Assembly (NCBI GenBank): GCA_947167725.1
Contig: CAMVJF010000031.1
Coordinates: 1-12,178, forward strand
DNA from: an uncultured Clostridia bacterium
GTDB lineage: Bacteria; Bacillota; Clostridia; Oscillospirales; Oscillospiraceae
Reading direction: 5' to 3'
DNA length: 12,178 nt
Positions 1-5,903 of this stretch are shown one piece after another. Below the pieces are notes generated by a model, which ran no database searches, was not told the origin of the DNA, and saw nothing but the letters and a program-made list of their open reading frames with translations. Made by a program: the position numbers and the translations under genes. How positions within the stretch are numbered: position 1 is the first letter of the stretch; every line of letters starts with the position of its first letter.

Positions 1-2
1 AC

Positions 3-956
3 AAGCGCGCGAAGTACGACCAGTACGGCCACGCGGCCTTTGACCCGAACGCGGGCTTCGGCGCGGGCTTCGGGGGCGGCTTCGGCGACTTCGGCGATCT
101 CGGCGACATTTTCTCGAGCTTCTTCGGCGGCGGCTTCGGCGGCTTCGGCGGCGGCACCAGGACGAACCCCAACGCGCCGCGGCGCGGCGACAACCTGCGC
201 GCGAGCGTGAACATCTCCTTCGAGGAGGCGGCCTTCGGCTGCAAGAAGGAGGTCACGGTCGGCCGCGTCGAGAAGTGCGCGGACTGCGGCGGGACGGGCT
301 GCGCGCCCGGCACCACGCCGGAGATCTGTCCGGACTGCAAGGGCACCGGCAGCGTCCGCACGACGCAGCGCACGCCCTTCGGCATGGCCCAGTCCATGGG
401 CCCCTGCCAGAAATGCCGCGGCACCGGCAAGATCATCCACCAGCCCTGCAAGAGCTGCCGCGGCATGGGCAGCGTTCGCCGCCAGCATAAGATCAGCGTG
501 AACATCCCCGCGGGCATTGACGACGGCCAGGCGATCTCCCTGCACGGCCAGGGCAACGAGGGCGCGAACGGCGGTCCGGCGGGCGATCTGCTCGTCTCGG
601 TCATCGTCCGGCCGCACGCGCGCTTCGAGCGCGACGGCAACTCGGTGCTGCTGATGCAGGACATTACTTACGCGCAGGCGACGCTCGGCGCGGAGATCGA
701 GGTCCCGACGCTCGACGGCGCCGTGAAGCTGACGATCCCCGAGGGCACGCAGCCGGGCGCGACCTTCCGCATGCGCGGCAAGGGCATCCCGTACCTGCGC
801 GGCAGCGGCCGCGGCGACCAGTTCGTCACGGTGAACATTCGCGTCCCGAAGAACCTGACCGGCTCTCAGAAGGAGCTCCTGCGCCAGTTCGCCGCCTCGA
901 TGGGCGAGCTGGACGGCGCCGCCTCCGGCGGCATCTTCGGCAGGAAAAAGAAATAA
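3..956 (+). CDS. dnaJ: Chaperone protein DnaJ (5' partial)
   Basis: Hsp40 co-chaperone that delivers unfolded proteins to DnaK and stimulates its ATPase in the cytoplasm. The window opens inside the gene: the first codons encode KRAKYDQYGH, the end of the J domain, so the HPD motif lies upstream and is not visible. Next come a Gly/Phe-rich linker (about nt 45-165) and the zinc-binding region with all four CxxCxGxG repeats, their first cysteines encoded at nt 276, 327, 405 and 447 (CADCGGTG, CPDCKGTG, CQKCRGTG, CKSCRGMG). The C-terminal substrate-binding beta domains follow, and the protein ends in a basic GRKKK tail. All zinc ligands are intact, making this a type I DnaJ rather than a CbpA-like protein. 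A GTG at 207 is only an internal valine codon. In Clostridia dnaJ usually follows hrcA-grpE-dnaK, which would lie upstream. Identification is very secure. Confidence 0.97.
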   Translation, partial: KRAKYDQYGHAAFDPNAGFGAGFGGGFGDFGDLGDIFSSFFGGGFGGFGGGTRTNPNAPRRGDNLRASVNISFEEAAFGCKKEVTVGRVEKCADCGGTGCAPGTTPEICPDCKGTGSVRTTQRTPFGMAQSMGPCQKCRGTGKIIHQPCKSCRGMGSVRRQHKISVNIPAGIDDGQAISLHGQGNEGANGGPAGDLLVSVIVRPHARFERDGNSVLLMQDITYAQATLGAEIEVPTLDGAVKLTIPEGTQPGATFRMRGKGIPYLRGSGRGDQFVTVNIRVPKNLTGSQKELLRQFAASMGELDGAASGGIFGRKKK

Positions 957-997
957 ACGAAACCGTCCGGAGCAGGAGCTGCCCCGGACGGTTTCGT
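957..997 (+). terminator. Hairpin after dnaJ (probable terminator)
   Basis: A perfect 14-bp inverted repeat (957-970 with 984-997) begins right after the dnaJ stop. The 13-nt loop contains a further 4-bp helix (972-975 with 979-982). No U-tract follows; the only T run lies inside the right arm. Position and strength suggest the end of the dnaK/dnaJ operon, but it is not a textbook intrinsic terminator. Confidence 0.6.
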
Positions 998-1037
998 AAG
1001 ACGCGGACCGCATTCCCCGCGCCGGACAAAAAAGCGA

Positions 1038-1065
1038 TTGCATCGGCGGCGATTTGCGGTATAAT
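1038..1065 (+). promoter_or_regulatory. Sigma-A promoter of the 71-aa orphan gene
   Basis: TTGCAT (1038-1043) and a perfect TATAAT (1060-1065) are separated by 16 nt. Transcription would start near 1072, some 25 nt before the ATG at 1096, leaving room only for the AAGGAG ribosome binding site at 1083-1088. Confidence 0.75.
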
Positions 1066-1095
1066 GGTATCATCTTCAAGAAAAGGAGCTTCGCC

Positions 1096-1311
1096 ATGGA
1101 TTTCAGAAGTCTTACCGTGAAGGAACTGTTCGACGACCCCCGGACGGCCGCGGTCATCAAGGAGCTGTGCCCCCAGCTGCTGAAGTATCCCGTCAAGATG
1201 TTCAACAAAAAGAGCTGCGGCGAGATCTTTGACAGAGTCGTGAAGATGGGCATCGTCCCCCTGGACGTCGCCAAACAGGCCGAGGCCAGAGTCAACGAGA
1301 TCATCAAGTAA
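1096..1311 (+). CDS. Small hypothetical helical protein (71 aa)
   Basis: A 71-residue soluble protein with no signal peptide or membrane segment. The ATG at 1096 is chosen because AAGGAG lies 7 nt upstream; an in-frame extension back to 1054 would overlap the -10 box and has no ribosome binding site. It begins MDFRSLTVKEL, contains a LCPQLLKYP segment and ends in a charged helix. The layout (a TVKEL-type opening helix, a hydrophobic 'P-L-L-x-x-P' turn, then a second helix pair) recalls the small helical domain found at the C-terminus of some family 3 glycosidases and in DUF1858-like proteins, here standing alone; this is weak resemblance from memory. It has its own promoter and terminator, so it is probably transcribed mainly as one gene. 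Two cysteines (LCP and SCGE) are present without a metal-binding pattern. The ORF is convincing; the function is unknown. Confidence 0.8.
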   Translation: MDFRSLTVKELFDDPRTAAVIKELCPQLLKYPVKMFNKKSCGEIFDRVVKMGIVPLDVAKQAEARVNEIIK

Positions 1312-1327
1312 GAAAAAACGACCGCAC

Positions 1328-1379
1328 ACTCCGGCAGGGGAGAGATCCCCTGCCGCTGTGCTGTACCGGAGTTTTTTTT
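1328..1379 (+). terminator. Intrinsic terminator with T8 tract
   Basis: An outer 7-bp stem (1328-1334 with 1366-1372) and an inner perfect 10-bp stem with a GAGA loop (1332-1341 with 1346-1355) share three bases, so they compete or form a branched structure. Eight Ts (1372-1379) follow directly. It ends the 71-aa gene but lies only 21 nt before the start of the hydrolase gene, so downstream expression seems to need read-through. Confidence 0.85.
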
Positions 1380-1400
1380 CGGGAAGGGGAGCGGAAAAAG

Positions 1401-2279
1401 GTGCGAAAAGAGAAAAGGATCCGCCGCGCGGTCCTAGCCGCGGCCGCGGGAATGCTCCTGCTGCTCTGCGGCTGCGCGCTGACGGAGACGGAGACGCCGG
1501 CGCCGCAGAGCGCGCCCTGCGCCGCGCCGCTCTCCGCGGCGCGGAACAGACCGAAGTCCACGCCGAGACCCACGCCCGAGCCGACGCCCCGCGTATTCGA
1601 GACGGTGGAGCTCGATGACGCGACGATCACCGAGGGCTGCCACAGCACGGCGAGCTTCGACTGGGACTACTGGATCTACGAGCCCGCCCTCGCCTCACAG
1701 GGCGAGGGGCTGCCCATGGTGGTCTACCTGCACGGCAGCGGCGGCAGCGGCCGCGATCCGCGCATCCTTATCCGGCGTGACAAGGGGCTCGGCCGCTTCC
1801 TGGCCGAGGGGACGGTCAGCGTCGATTCTCTCATTTTCCTTCCCCAGTCGCACGACGACTGGAAGCACGGCCTCGACGAGCTCCCGGCGCTGATCGAGTG
1901 GGCCGTCGAGTACTACGGCGCCGACCCGGAGCGCGTCGTGCTGATCGGCTGCAGCGCGGGCGGCATCGCGGCCTTCGAGCTGCTGATGGAGCGGGAGGAC
2001 CTCTTCTGCTGCTGCGCGCTGATGGGCGCCAAAACCAGCCCCAAGCGGGCCTCCGGGATCAAGCTCCCGCTGCGCCTCTACCACGGCAAGAACGATTATC
2101 ACATGGGCTTCAGCGTCGTGACGGCCGAGCGCCTGATCAACGAAAACGGCGGCAGCTGCGAGCTTGTGATGATGTCCGGGGTCTGGCACAGCGAGCAGAT
2201 CGCGCTGTATCAGGACGAATGGGGATTGTGGGACTGGATCGGTGAACAGATCGGGGGACTGAATTTTTCCTTGTCATAA
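1401..2279 (+). CDS. Lipoprotein alpha/beta hydrolase (esterase-like)
   Basis: Predicted secreted, lipid-anchored serine hydrolase of 292 aa. The GTG start is preceded by an AAGGGGAG ribosome binding site 9 nt upstream. The basic N-terminus and hydrophobic core end in a lipobox, LCGC, giving lipidated Cys25. A Thr/Pro-rich spacer (about 52-64) follows. The catalytic domain shows an oxyanion-hole motif HGSGG at 111-115, the nucleophile elbow GCSAG with Ser185, a plausible acid Asp232 in HGKND, and His263 in VWHSE. This matches the feruloyl-esterase / dienelactone-hydrolase-like branch (peptidase S9 or esterase D type) with a complete triad. The natural ester or peptide substrate cannot be read from the sequence. 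It stands alone between a terminator upstream and the murI promoter, which overlaps its last codons. The fold is secure; the substrate is unknown. Confidence 0.88.
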   Translation: MRKEKRIRRAVLAAAAGMLLLLCGCALTETETPAPQSAPCAAPLSAARNRPKSTPRPTPEPTPRVFETVELDDATITEGCHSTASFDWDYWIYEPALASQGEGLPMVVYLHGSGGSGRDPRILIRRDKGLGRFLAEGTVSVDSLIFLPQSHDDWKHGLDELPALIEWAVEYYGADPERVVLIGCSAGGIAAFELLMEREDLFCCCALMGAKTSPKRASGIKLPLRLYHGKNDYHMGFSVVTAERLINENGGSCELVMMSGVWHSEQIALYQDEWGLWDWIGEQIGGLNFSLS

Positions 2280-2299
2280 AAAGCGCTTTGCGCTATAGT
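2271..2299 (+). promoter_or_regulatory. Sigma-A promoter of murI-DUF1934
   Basis: TTGTCA (2271-2276) and TATAGT (2294-2299) have ideal 17-nt spacing. The -35 box overlaps the last codons and stop of the hydrolase gene. The start would be near 2306, giving a leader of about 53 nt before the ATG at 2359. I see nothing else in the leader. Confidence 0.7.
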
Positions 2300-2358
2300 A
2301 TGGTATCGGCCGCCCGCGGAAGGCGGACGGCGCAAGAACTTCAACAGCGGAGTATCAC

Positions 2359-3159
2359 ATGGACGACAGAGCGATCGGCATCTTCGACTCGGGCCTCGGC
2401 GGATTGACCGCCCTGCGGGCGATCCGGGAGGAGCTGCCGGATGAAAATATCATCTATTTCGGCGACACGGCGCGCATGCCCTACGGGGCGCGTCCGGCCG
2501 GGATGCTGCGGCGCATGGCGCGCCAGGATCTCGATTTCGTGGCCGCGCGGGGCGTGAAGTGCATCCTCGCCGCCTGCGGCACGGTGTCGAGCACCGCGCC
2601 GGACGTGCTGGCCTCCTATCCCGTCAGGACCTTCAACGTGCTGGAGCCCACGGTACGCGAGGCGGCGCGCTGCGCCGACGGACCGATCGGCGTGATCGCC
2701 ACGGCCGCGAGCATCCGCAGCGGCGCCTTCCAGAGGGGCATCGAACGGCTTTGCCCCGGCGCGGAGGTCGTCGCCGTGGCCTGCCCGGACTTTGTCCCGC
2801 TCATCGAGCGGGGACGCGTCGACCCCGAGGATCCCGCGCTGAAGGCCGCCGTGGAGGAATATCTCGCTCCCATCCGCTCACGCGCCGCTCACTCCCTGGT
2901 CCTCGGCTGCACGCACTACGGCCTTGTGGCGGAGGCGATCCGCCGCTTCCTCGGCGAGGACGTGAAACTCGTAGAGGCTTCTCGCTGTGCGGCTCGCGCT
3001 CTCGCCGCCTATCTCCGGGAGAACGATCTGTGCGGCGGAAAAGGGGAAGAGAGCTTCCTTACCTCGGGGGACGCGGAAGACTTCCGCGCGCTCTCGACCG
3101 TGTTCCTCGGCCGCGCCCCGCGCGGCGAGGTCTGCCATGTCCCGGCGATGGAGGTATAG
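2359..3159 (+). CDS. murI: Glutamate racemase MurI
   Basis: Interconverts L- and D-glutamate without cofactor, supplying D-Glu to MurD for peptidoglycan in the cytoplasm. The length (266 aa) is normal. Family motifs are in order: GIFDSGLGG at 7-15 (Asp10, Ser11), the MPYG turn at 40-43, the first catalytic cysteine in AACGT (Cys73) and the second in LGCTHYG (Cys184, then Thr185 and His186). The usual Cys-Asn-Thr of the first site reads Cys-Gly-Thr here, replacing a residue that normally contacts substrate; both catalytic cysteines remain. The ATG at 2359 has a weak GCGGAG ribosome binding site 6 nt upstream. The end of the gene carries the GGAGGT used by the next gene, so the two are probably co-translated. 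Another Asp/Glu racemase-superfamily activity is possible because of the Gly, but MurI is the best call. Confidence 0.92.
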   Translation: MDDRAIGIFDSGLGGLTALRAIREELPDENIIYFGDTARMPYGARPAGMLRRMARQDLDFVAARGVKCILAACGTVSSTAPDVLASYPVRTFNVLEPTVREAARCADGPIGVIATAASIRSGAFQRGIERLCPGAEVVAVACPDFVPLIERGRVDPEDPALKAAVEEYLAPIRSRAAHSLVLGCTHYGLVAEAIRRFLGEDVKLVEASRCAARALAAYLRENDLCGGKGEESFLTSGDAEDFRALSTVFLGRAPRGEVCHVPAMEV

Positions 3160-3162
3160 AAA

Positions 3163-3582
3163 ATGAAAGACGTTGTCATCAGCTTCAGCAGCATCCATTG
3201 CGGCGCGGACGGAGAAGAGGACCGCATCGAGTTCACGACCGACGGAGAGTATCGCTTTAAGAACGGCACAGGCTATTTGACTTATCTCGAAAGCGAGGTG
3301 ACCGGCCTGCCCGGCACGCGGACCACCCTCGAGATCCGGCCTGACGAGGTGATCGTGGATCGCCGCGGCGGCATCACCAGCCGAATGGTTTTTCGCCGCG
3401 GTGAAAAAAACAGCTTCCAGTACGAGACGCCCTTCGGCATGGCGACGCTCGGGATGAACACCCGCCGTATCCGGCACGATTTCAACCCAAAGGGCGGCAG
3501 CATGGAGATCGACTATGTGCTCGACGTCGAGCACGCGGTCGTCGAGCGCAACCGCTTTTGCATCGACGTGCGGGAACAGTAA
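3163..3582 (+). CDS. DUF1934 domain-containing protein (YwiB-like)
   Basis: Small cytoplasmic beta-barrel protein of 139 aa covering one complete DUF1934 (YwiB) domain. Recognisable parts are the IEFTTDGEYRF opening (about 22-32), the YLTYLESEVTG segment, TTLEI, the SRMVFRRGEK strand, the ETPFGMATLGMNT motif (about 88-100), and the closing MEIDYVLDVEHAVV and IDVRE strands. Structures of this family resemble lipocalin-like barrels; no biochemical role is established. The ATG lies 3 nt after the murI stop and uses GGAGGT (3150-3155) inside murI, so it is the second gene of a two-gene operon. It has no signal peptide. Family assignment is confident; function is unknown. Confidence 0.92.
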   Translation: MKDVVISFSSIHCGADGEEDRIEFTTDGEYRFKNGTGYLTYLESEVTGLPGTRTTLEIRPDEVIVDRRGGITSRMVFRRGEKNSFQYETPFGMATLGMNTRRIRHDFNPKGGSMEIDYVLDVEHAVVERNRFCIDVREQ

Positions 3583-3596
3583 GCTTTTCGGGTTTT

Positions 3597-3641
3597 CGGC
3601 ACAAGAGCCCCGGACCGTTTCGGTCCGGGGCTCTTGTGCCG
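3597..3641. terminator. 21-bp perfect hairpin between convergent genes
   Basis: A perfect 21-bp inverted repeat (3597-3617 with 3621-3641) has a TTT loop. It lies between the stop of the DUF1934 gene (3582) and the stop of the minus-strand operon (3651), so it can serve both. Only TTT follows on the plus strand, and no T-tract on the minus strand. Confidence 0.75.
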
Positions 3642-3650
3642 TTTGAACGT

Positions 3651-4664
3651 TCAGCCGCGGCGGGAAGAGGCTTTTTTGCCCGCGCACACGCTGCGGTACA
3701 TCTCATAGGGCAGGCGCGCAAGGAAATACGCGCAGAGCGCCATGATCGGATAAAAGACGAGATAGAGGTTGCCGAAGCGCTGGACGAGCCATTCGTCCAC
3801 GCCGGCCACAGCCAGCGCGAGGAACCACAGGCCCCAGATCGTCCAGTGGAAGGGGCCGCGGCCGTTCGCACGGATCGAGCGGAAGGACCAGACGATGAGC
3901 GGCGCGAGAAGGCATACGCCAGCGGCGATCTGTCCGACGCTGACAAAGCCGTTGAAGGGAAGAAAGCTCGAGTCGTAGCGGGTGCTGTCCATGAGCAGCT
4001 CCACCGCGCCGAAGAGCAGCAGAGCGAAGAGCGCCGCGTTGCCCTCGCGCGGCTGGTCGGCTTTCATAACCTTGCGCCTCCGCGTGTTGAAGAAGCGCAG
4101 CGCCAGCAAGAACATGAGGGCGAGCAGCAGGAACTCGACAAAAAAAGTGGCGAAACGGTAGTCCGCCGCGCCGGCCGAGCCGCCCACGGGCGAGGCCAGG
4201 GGCAGATGCTGCAGCAGCGGTCTGCGCACGGCGATCTTGCCGCGGCAGGTCGTGTTGAACAGGGCGCTGAGGCGGATCAGCGCGGCGGCGATCAGCGCGC
4301 CGGGCGCGAAACAGTCGAAGAGGCGCGCCGTGTTGCGCGTCATGCCCGAAAGCCTGACGATCCCGCCTGCGGCGAGCGCCGCGAGGATCAGTCCCGAGAG
4401 CACATAACCGCCCACGGAATAGTCCGTTACCGCCCGCCAGAAGGAAACATACTGTTCGCTGTGGCAGTAGAAGTGCAAAACGCGCGCGAACAGGACGGAG
4501 AGCACGATGTCGCAGAAGGCGAAAAGCCAGAAGGCGGGCTTGAAGCCGCCGTGCGAGGCATAGAGCGCATAGCCCAGCGCAAAGCAGGCCGCCGCGCCGA
4601 GTGCGATCACGAGCGCGCTCTTATAGAGCGTGAGCCCCGCGAAGGTCAGAACTGCGCCGCTCAT
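3651..4664 (-). CDS. Lgt-like polytopic membrane protein, degenerate active site
   Basis: 337-aa membrane protein with about seven or more hydrophobic helices and a basic C-terminus. Its order of motifs follows prolipoprotein diacylglyceryl transferase (Lgt, PF01790): a GG-containing helix (DYSVGGYVLSG, 81-91), an arginine helix ending in LIRLSALFN (129-137), a loop with Gly142, and a late segment DSTRYDS...SVGQI (226-246). By hand alignment to E. coli Lgt, Arg143 and Asn149 are kept (Arg131, Asn137), but His103 is Val84, Asn146 is Ala134, Glu151 is Thr139 and Arg239 is Glu222. Normal lipoprotein diacylglyceryl transfer is therefore doubtful. The ATG overlaps the upstream stop as ATGA (4661-4664), with a GAGGGGG ribosome binding site, so it is translationally coupled to the glycosidase gene. 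It is last in the operon. The Lgt-superfamily call is good; the activity is unknown. Confidence 0.75.
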   Translation of the reverse strand: MSGAVLTFAGLTLYKSALVIALGAAACFALGYALYASHGGFKPAFWLFAFCDIVLSVLFARVLHFYCHSEQYVSFWRAVTDYSVGGYVLSGLILAALAAGGIVRLSGMTRNTARLFDCFAPGALIAAALIRLSALFNTTCRGKIAVRRPLLQHLPLASPVGGSAGAADYRFATFFVEFLLLALMFLLALRFFNTRRRKVMKADQPREGNAALFALLLFGAVELLMDSTRYDSSFLPFNGFVSVGQIAAGVCLLAPLIVWSFRSIRANGRGPFHWTIWGLWFLALAVAGVDEWLVQRFGNLYLVFYPIMALCAYFLARLPYEMYRSVCAGKKASSRRG

Positions 4665-5899
4665 GTGCCTGCCCCCTCTCCCGCATCCTTCGCCGTGGCG
4701 AAGTAGACGATATCGCTCATGGTCCGTTCATTGCCCCAGTCGACGCGGTTGAAGGCCTCGCCGTTGAAGACCAGCGTCGCGGTCTGGCCGCCGTCGAGGG
4801 CGTAGGCCTTGAGACAGCCCTTGTCCGCGAGGTATCCGGCAAAGGTGCCCAGCTTGGCGCGCGTGTTGTAAGATCCCTGCTCGCCGAGCGTAGCCACGAG
4901 ATAGTGACGCTCCCCGAGCTGGCCGATACCGGAGCGGGAATAAATGCGCTCGATCTCGCCGATGGGATAGTCCGAATAGCTCGAGGGCGGTACGAGCACG
5001 CCGTCCTCGACGAGGATCGGCCCGAAGGACAGCGAAAAGACCACGTCGTTGTCCTCCAGGAAGCGGCGCGTGTCCTCCTCGCTGTTCAGCTCGCCGCGGT
5101 GGGCGAAAAGAAGATCGCCGTCCGCAGTGACGAAGCAGGTGTCCAGATCCTTGCCCGCGTTGCGGTAAAGCTGCCGCTGCTGAACCGTGATGCCGACCTT
5201 GCGGAAGGCGTAGAAATCGCCGTTGACGGCAAGCACGGCGTTGACGCTGCGCGCCATCTCGGAGGGATAAAGCTGCACGTCCGTGCCGTAAGTATTGTTG
5301 ACGATATAGCGCCGGATCTGCGAGCCGTGCGCGACCTTGACCTCGCCGAAAGAGACCGCGCTGTTGCCCAGGGCCTCCTTCCACGCGATGGCGAGGATCG
5401 TCTCGTCGCAGTAGTAGCGGATCGTCGTGCCGGGCATGAAGGCGATGTTTGGATTCCAGGCGAGCGTCTGCCCCTCGAGCAGCGCCTCGGCCGATTCGAC
5501 CACGGCCTGGACGACGGCGGGATCGGAGGTCTCGCCGAAGAGGGCTGCGTCGGGCCGCGGCGCGGCGAGAGCGCCCTCCGGGATGGAGTAGCTGCGCTTG
5601 ATGTAGGTGATGTTCTCCAGCGCGTCGGCGTGGAGCTCATTGTTTACCGCCTGCTCAAGTCGGCCGGTAAGATCCTCCGAGACGGTAGCGGCGGGCTTCC
5701 CCGCCGGGGAGGCGGCACCCGGCGAGGACGCGGCAGCCGCGGTCGGGGCGCTGGCAAAGTCGGGATGGATGTGGACGGCGAGCCAGGCGACGGCAAGCAG
5801 CGTCAGCACGAGCAGGACGAGTCCGATAAGACGATGCAGGAGCATCCGCTTCTCCCGGCGCGCGGCCTCGGCGCGTTGGGAGCGTGATTCGTAAGCCAT
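4661..5899 (-). CDS. Membrane-anchored phosphodiester glycosidase (NAGPA domain)
   Basis: 412-aa protein of the phosphodiester glycosidase family (PF09992), named after the mammalian enzyme that removes GlcNAc from GlcNAc-phosphodiesters on lysosomal enzymes. A basic N-terminus and one membrane helix (about 22-43) place the rest outside the cell. A Ser/Ala/Pro-rich linker (48-70) and a helical region of about 75-145 precede the catalytic domain (about 165-405). Signature segments are AVNGDFYAF (224-232), LSFGPILVEDG (290-300), ALDGGQTATLVFNGE (367-381) and ERTMSDIVYFAT (391-402), all intact. Bacterial substrates are mostly undefined; sugar-phosphate-linked wall polymers or capsule are candidates. 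The start has an AAAGGGGG ribosome binding site and lies 4 nt after the upstream stop; its own stop overlaps the next start. It is third in the minus-strand operon. The family is secure. Confidence 0.9.
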   Translation of the reverse strand: MAYESRSQRAEAARREKRMLLHRLIGLVLLVLTLLAVAWLAVHIHPDFASAPTAAAASSPGAASPAGKPAATVSEDLTGRLEQAVNNELHADALENITYIKRSYSIPEGALAAPRPDAALFGETSDPAVVQAVVESAEALLEGQTLAWNPNIAFMPGTTIRYYCDETILAIAWKEALGNSAVSFGEVKVAHGSQIRRYIVNNTYGTDVQLYPSEMARSVNAVLAVNGDFYAFRKVGITVQQRQLYRNAGKDLDTCFVTADGDLLFAHRGELNSEEDTRRFLEDNDVVFSLSFGPILVEDGVLVPPSSYSDYPIGEIERIYSRSGIGQLGERHYLVATLGEQGSYNTRAKLGTFAGYLADKGCLKAYALDGGQTATLVFNGEAFNRVDWGNERTMSDIVYFATAKDAGEGAGT

Positions 5900-5903
5900 G
5901 CTT

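Noticed and set aside
3558..4706. Long plus-strand open frame opposite the Lgt-like gene
   Set aside because: It crosses the 21-bp terminator hairpin and has a highly charged, motif-free translation, while the minus strand encodes regular membrane helices.
4904..5887. Long plus-strand open frame opposite the NAGPA gene
   Set aside because: An antisense frame of a well-conserved gene; its low-complexity charged translation has no recognisable domain or convincing ribosome binding site.
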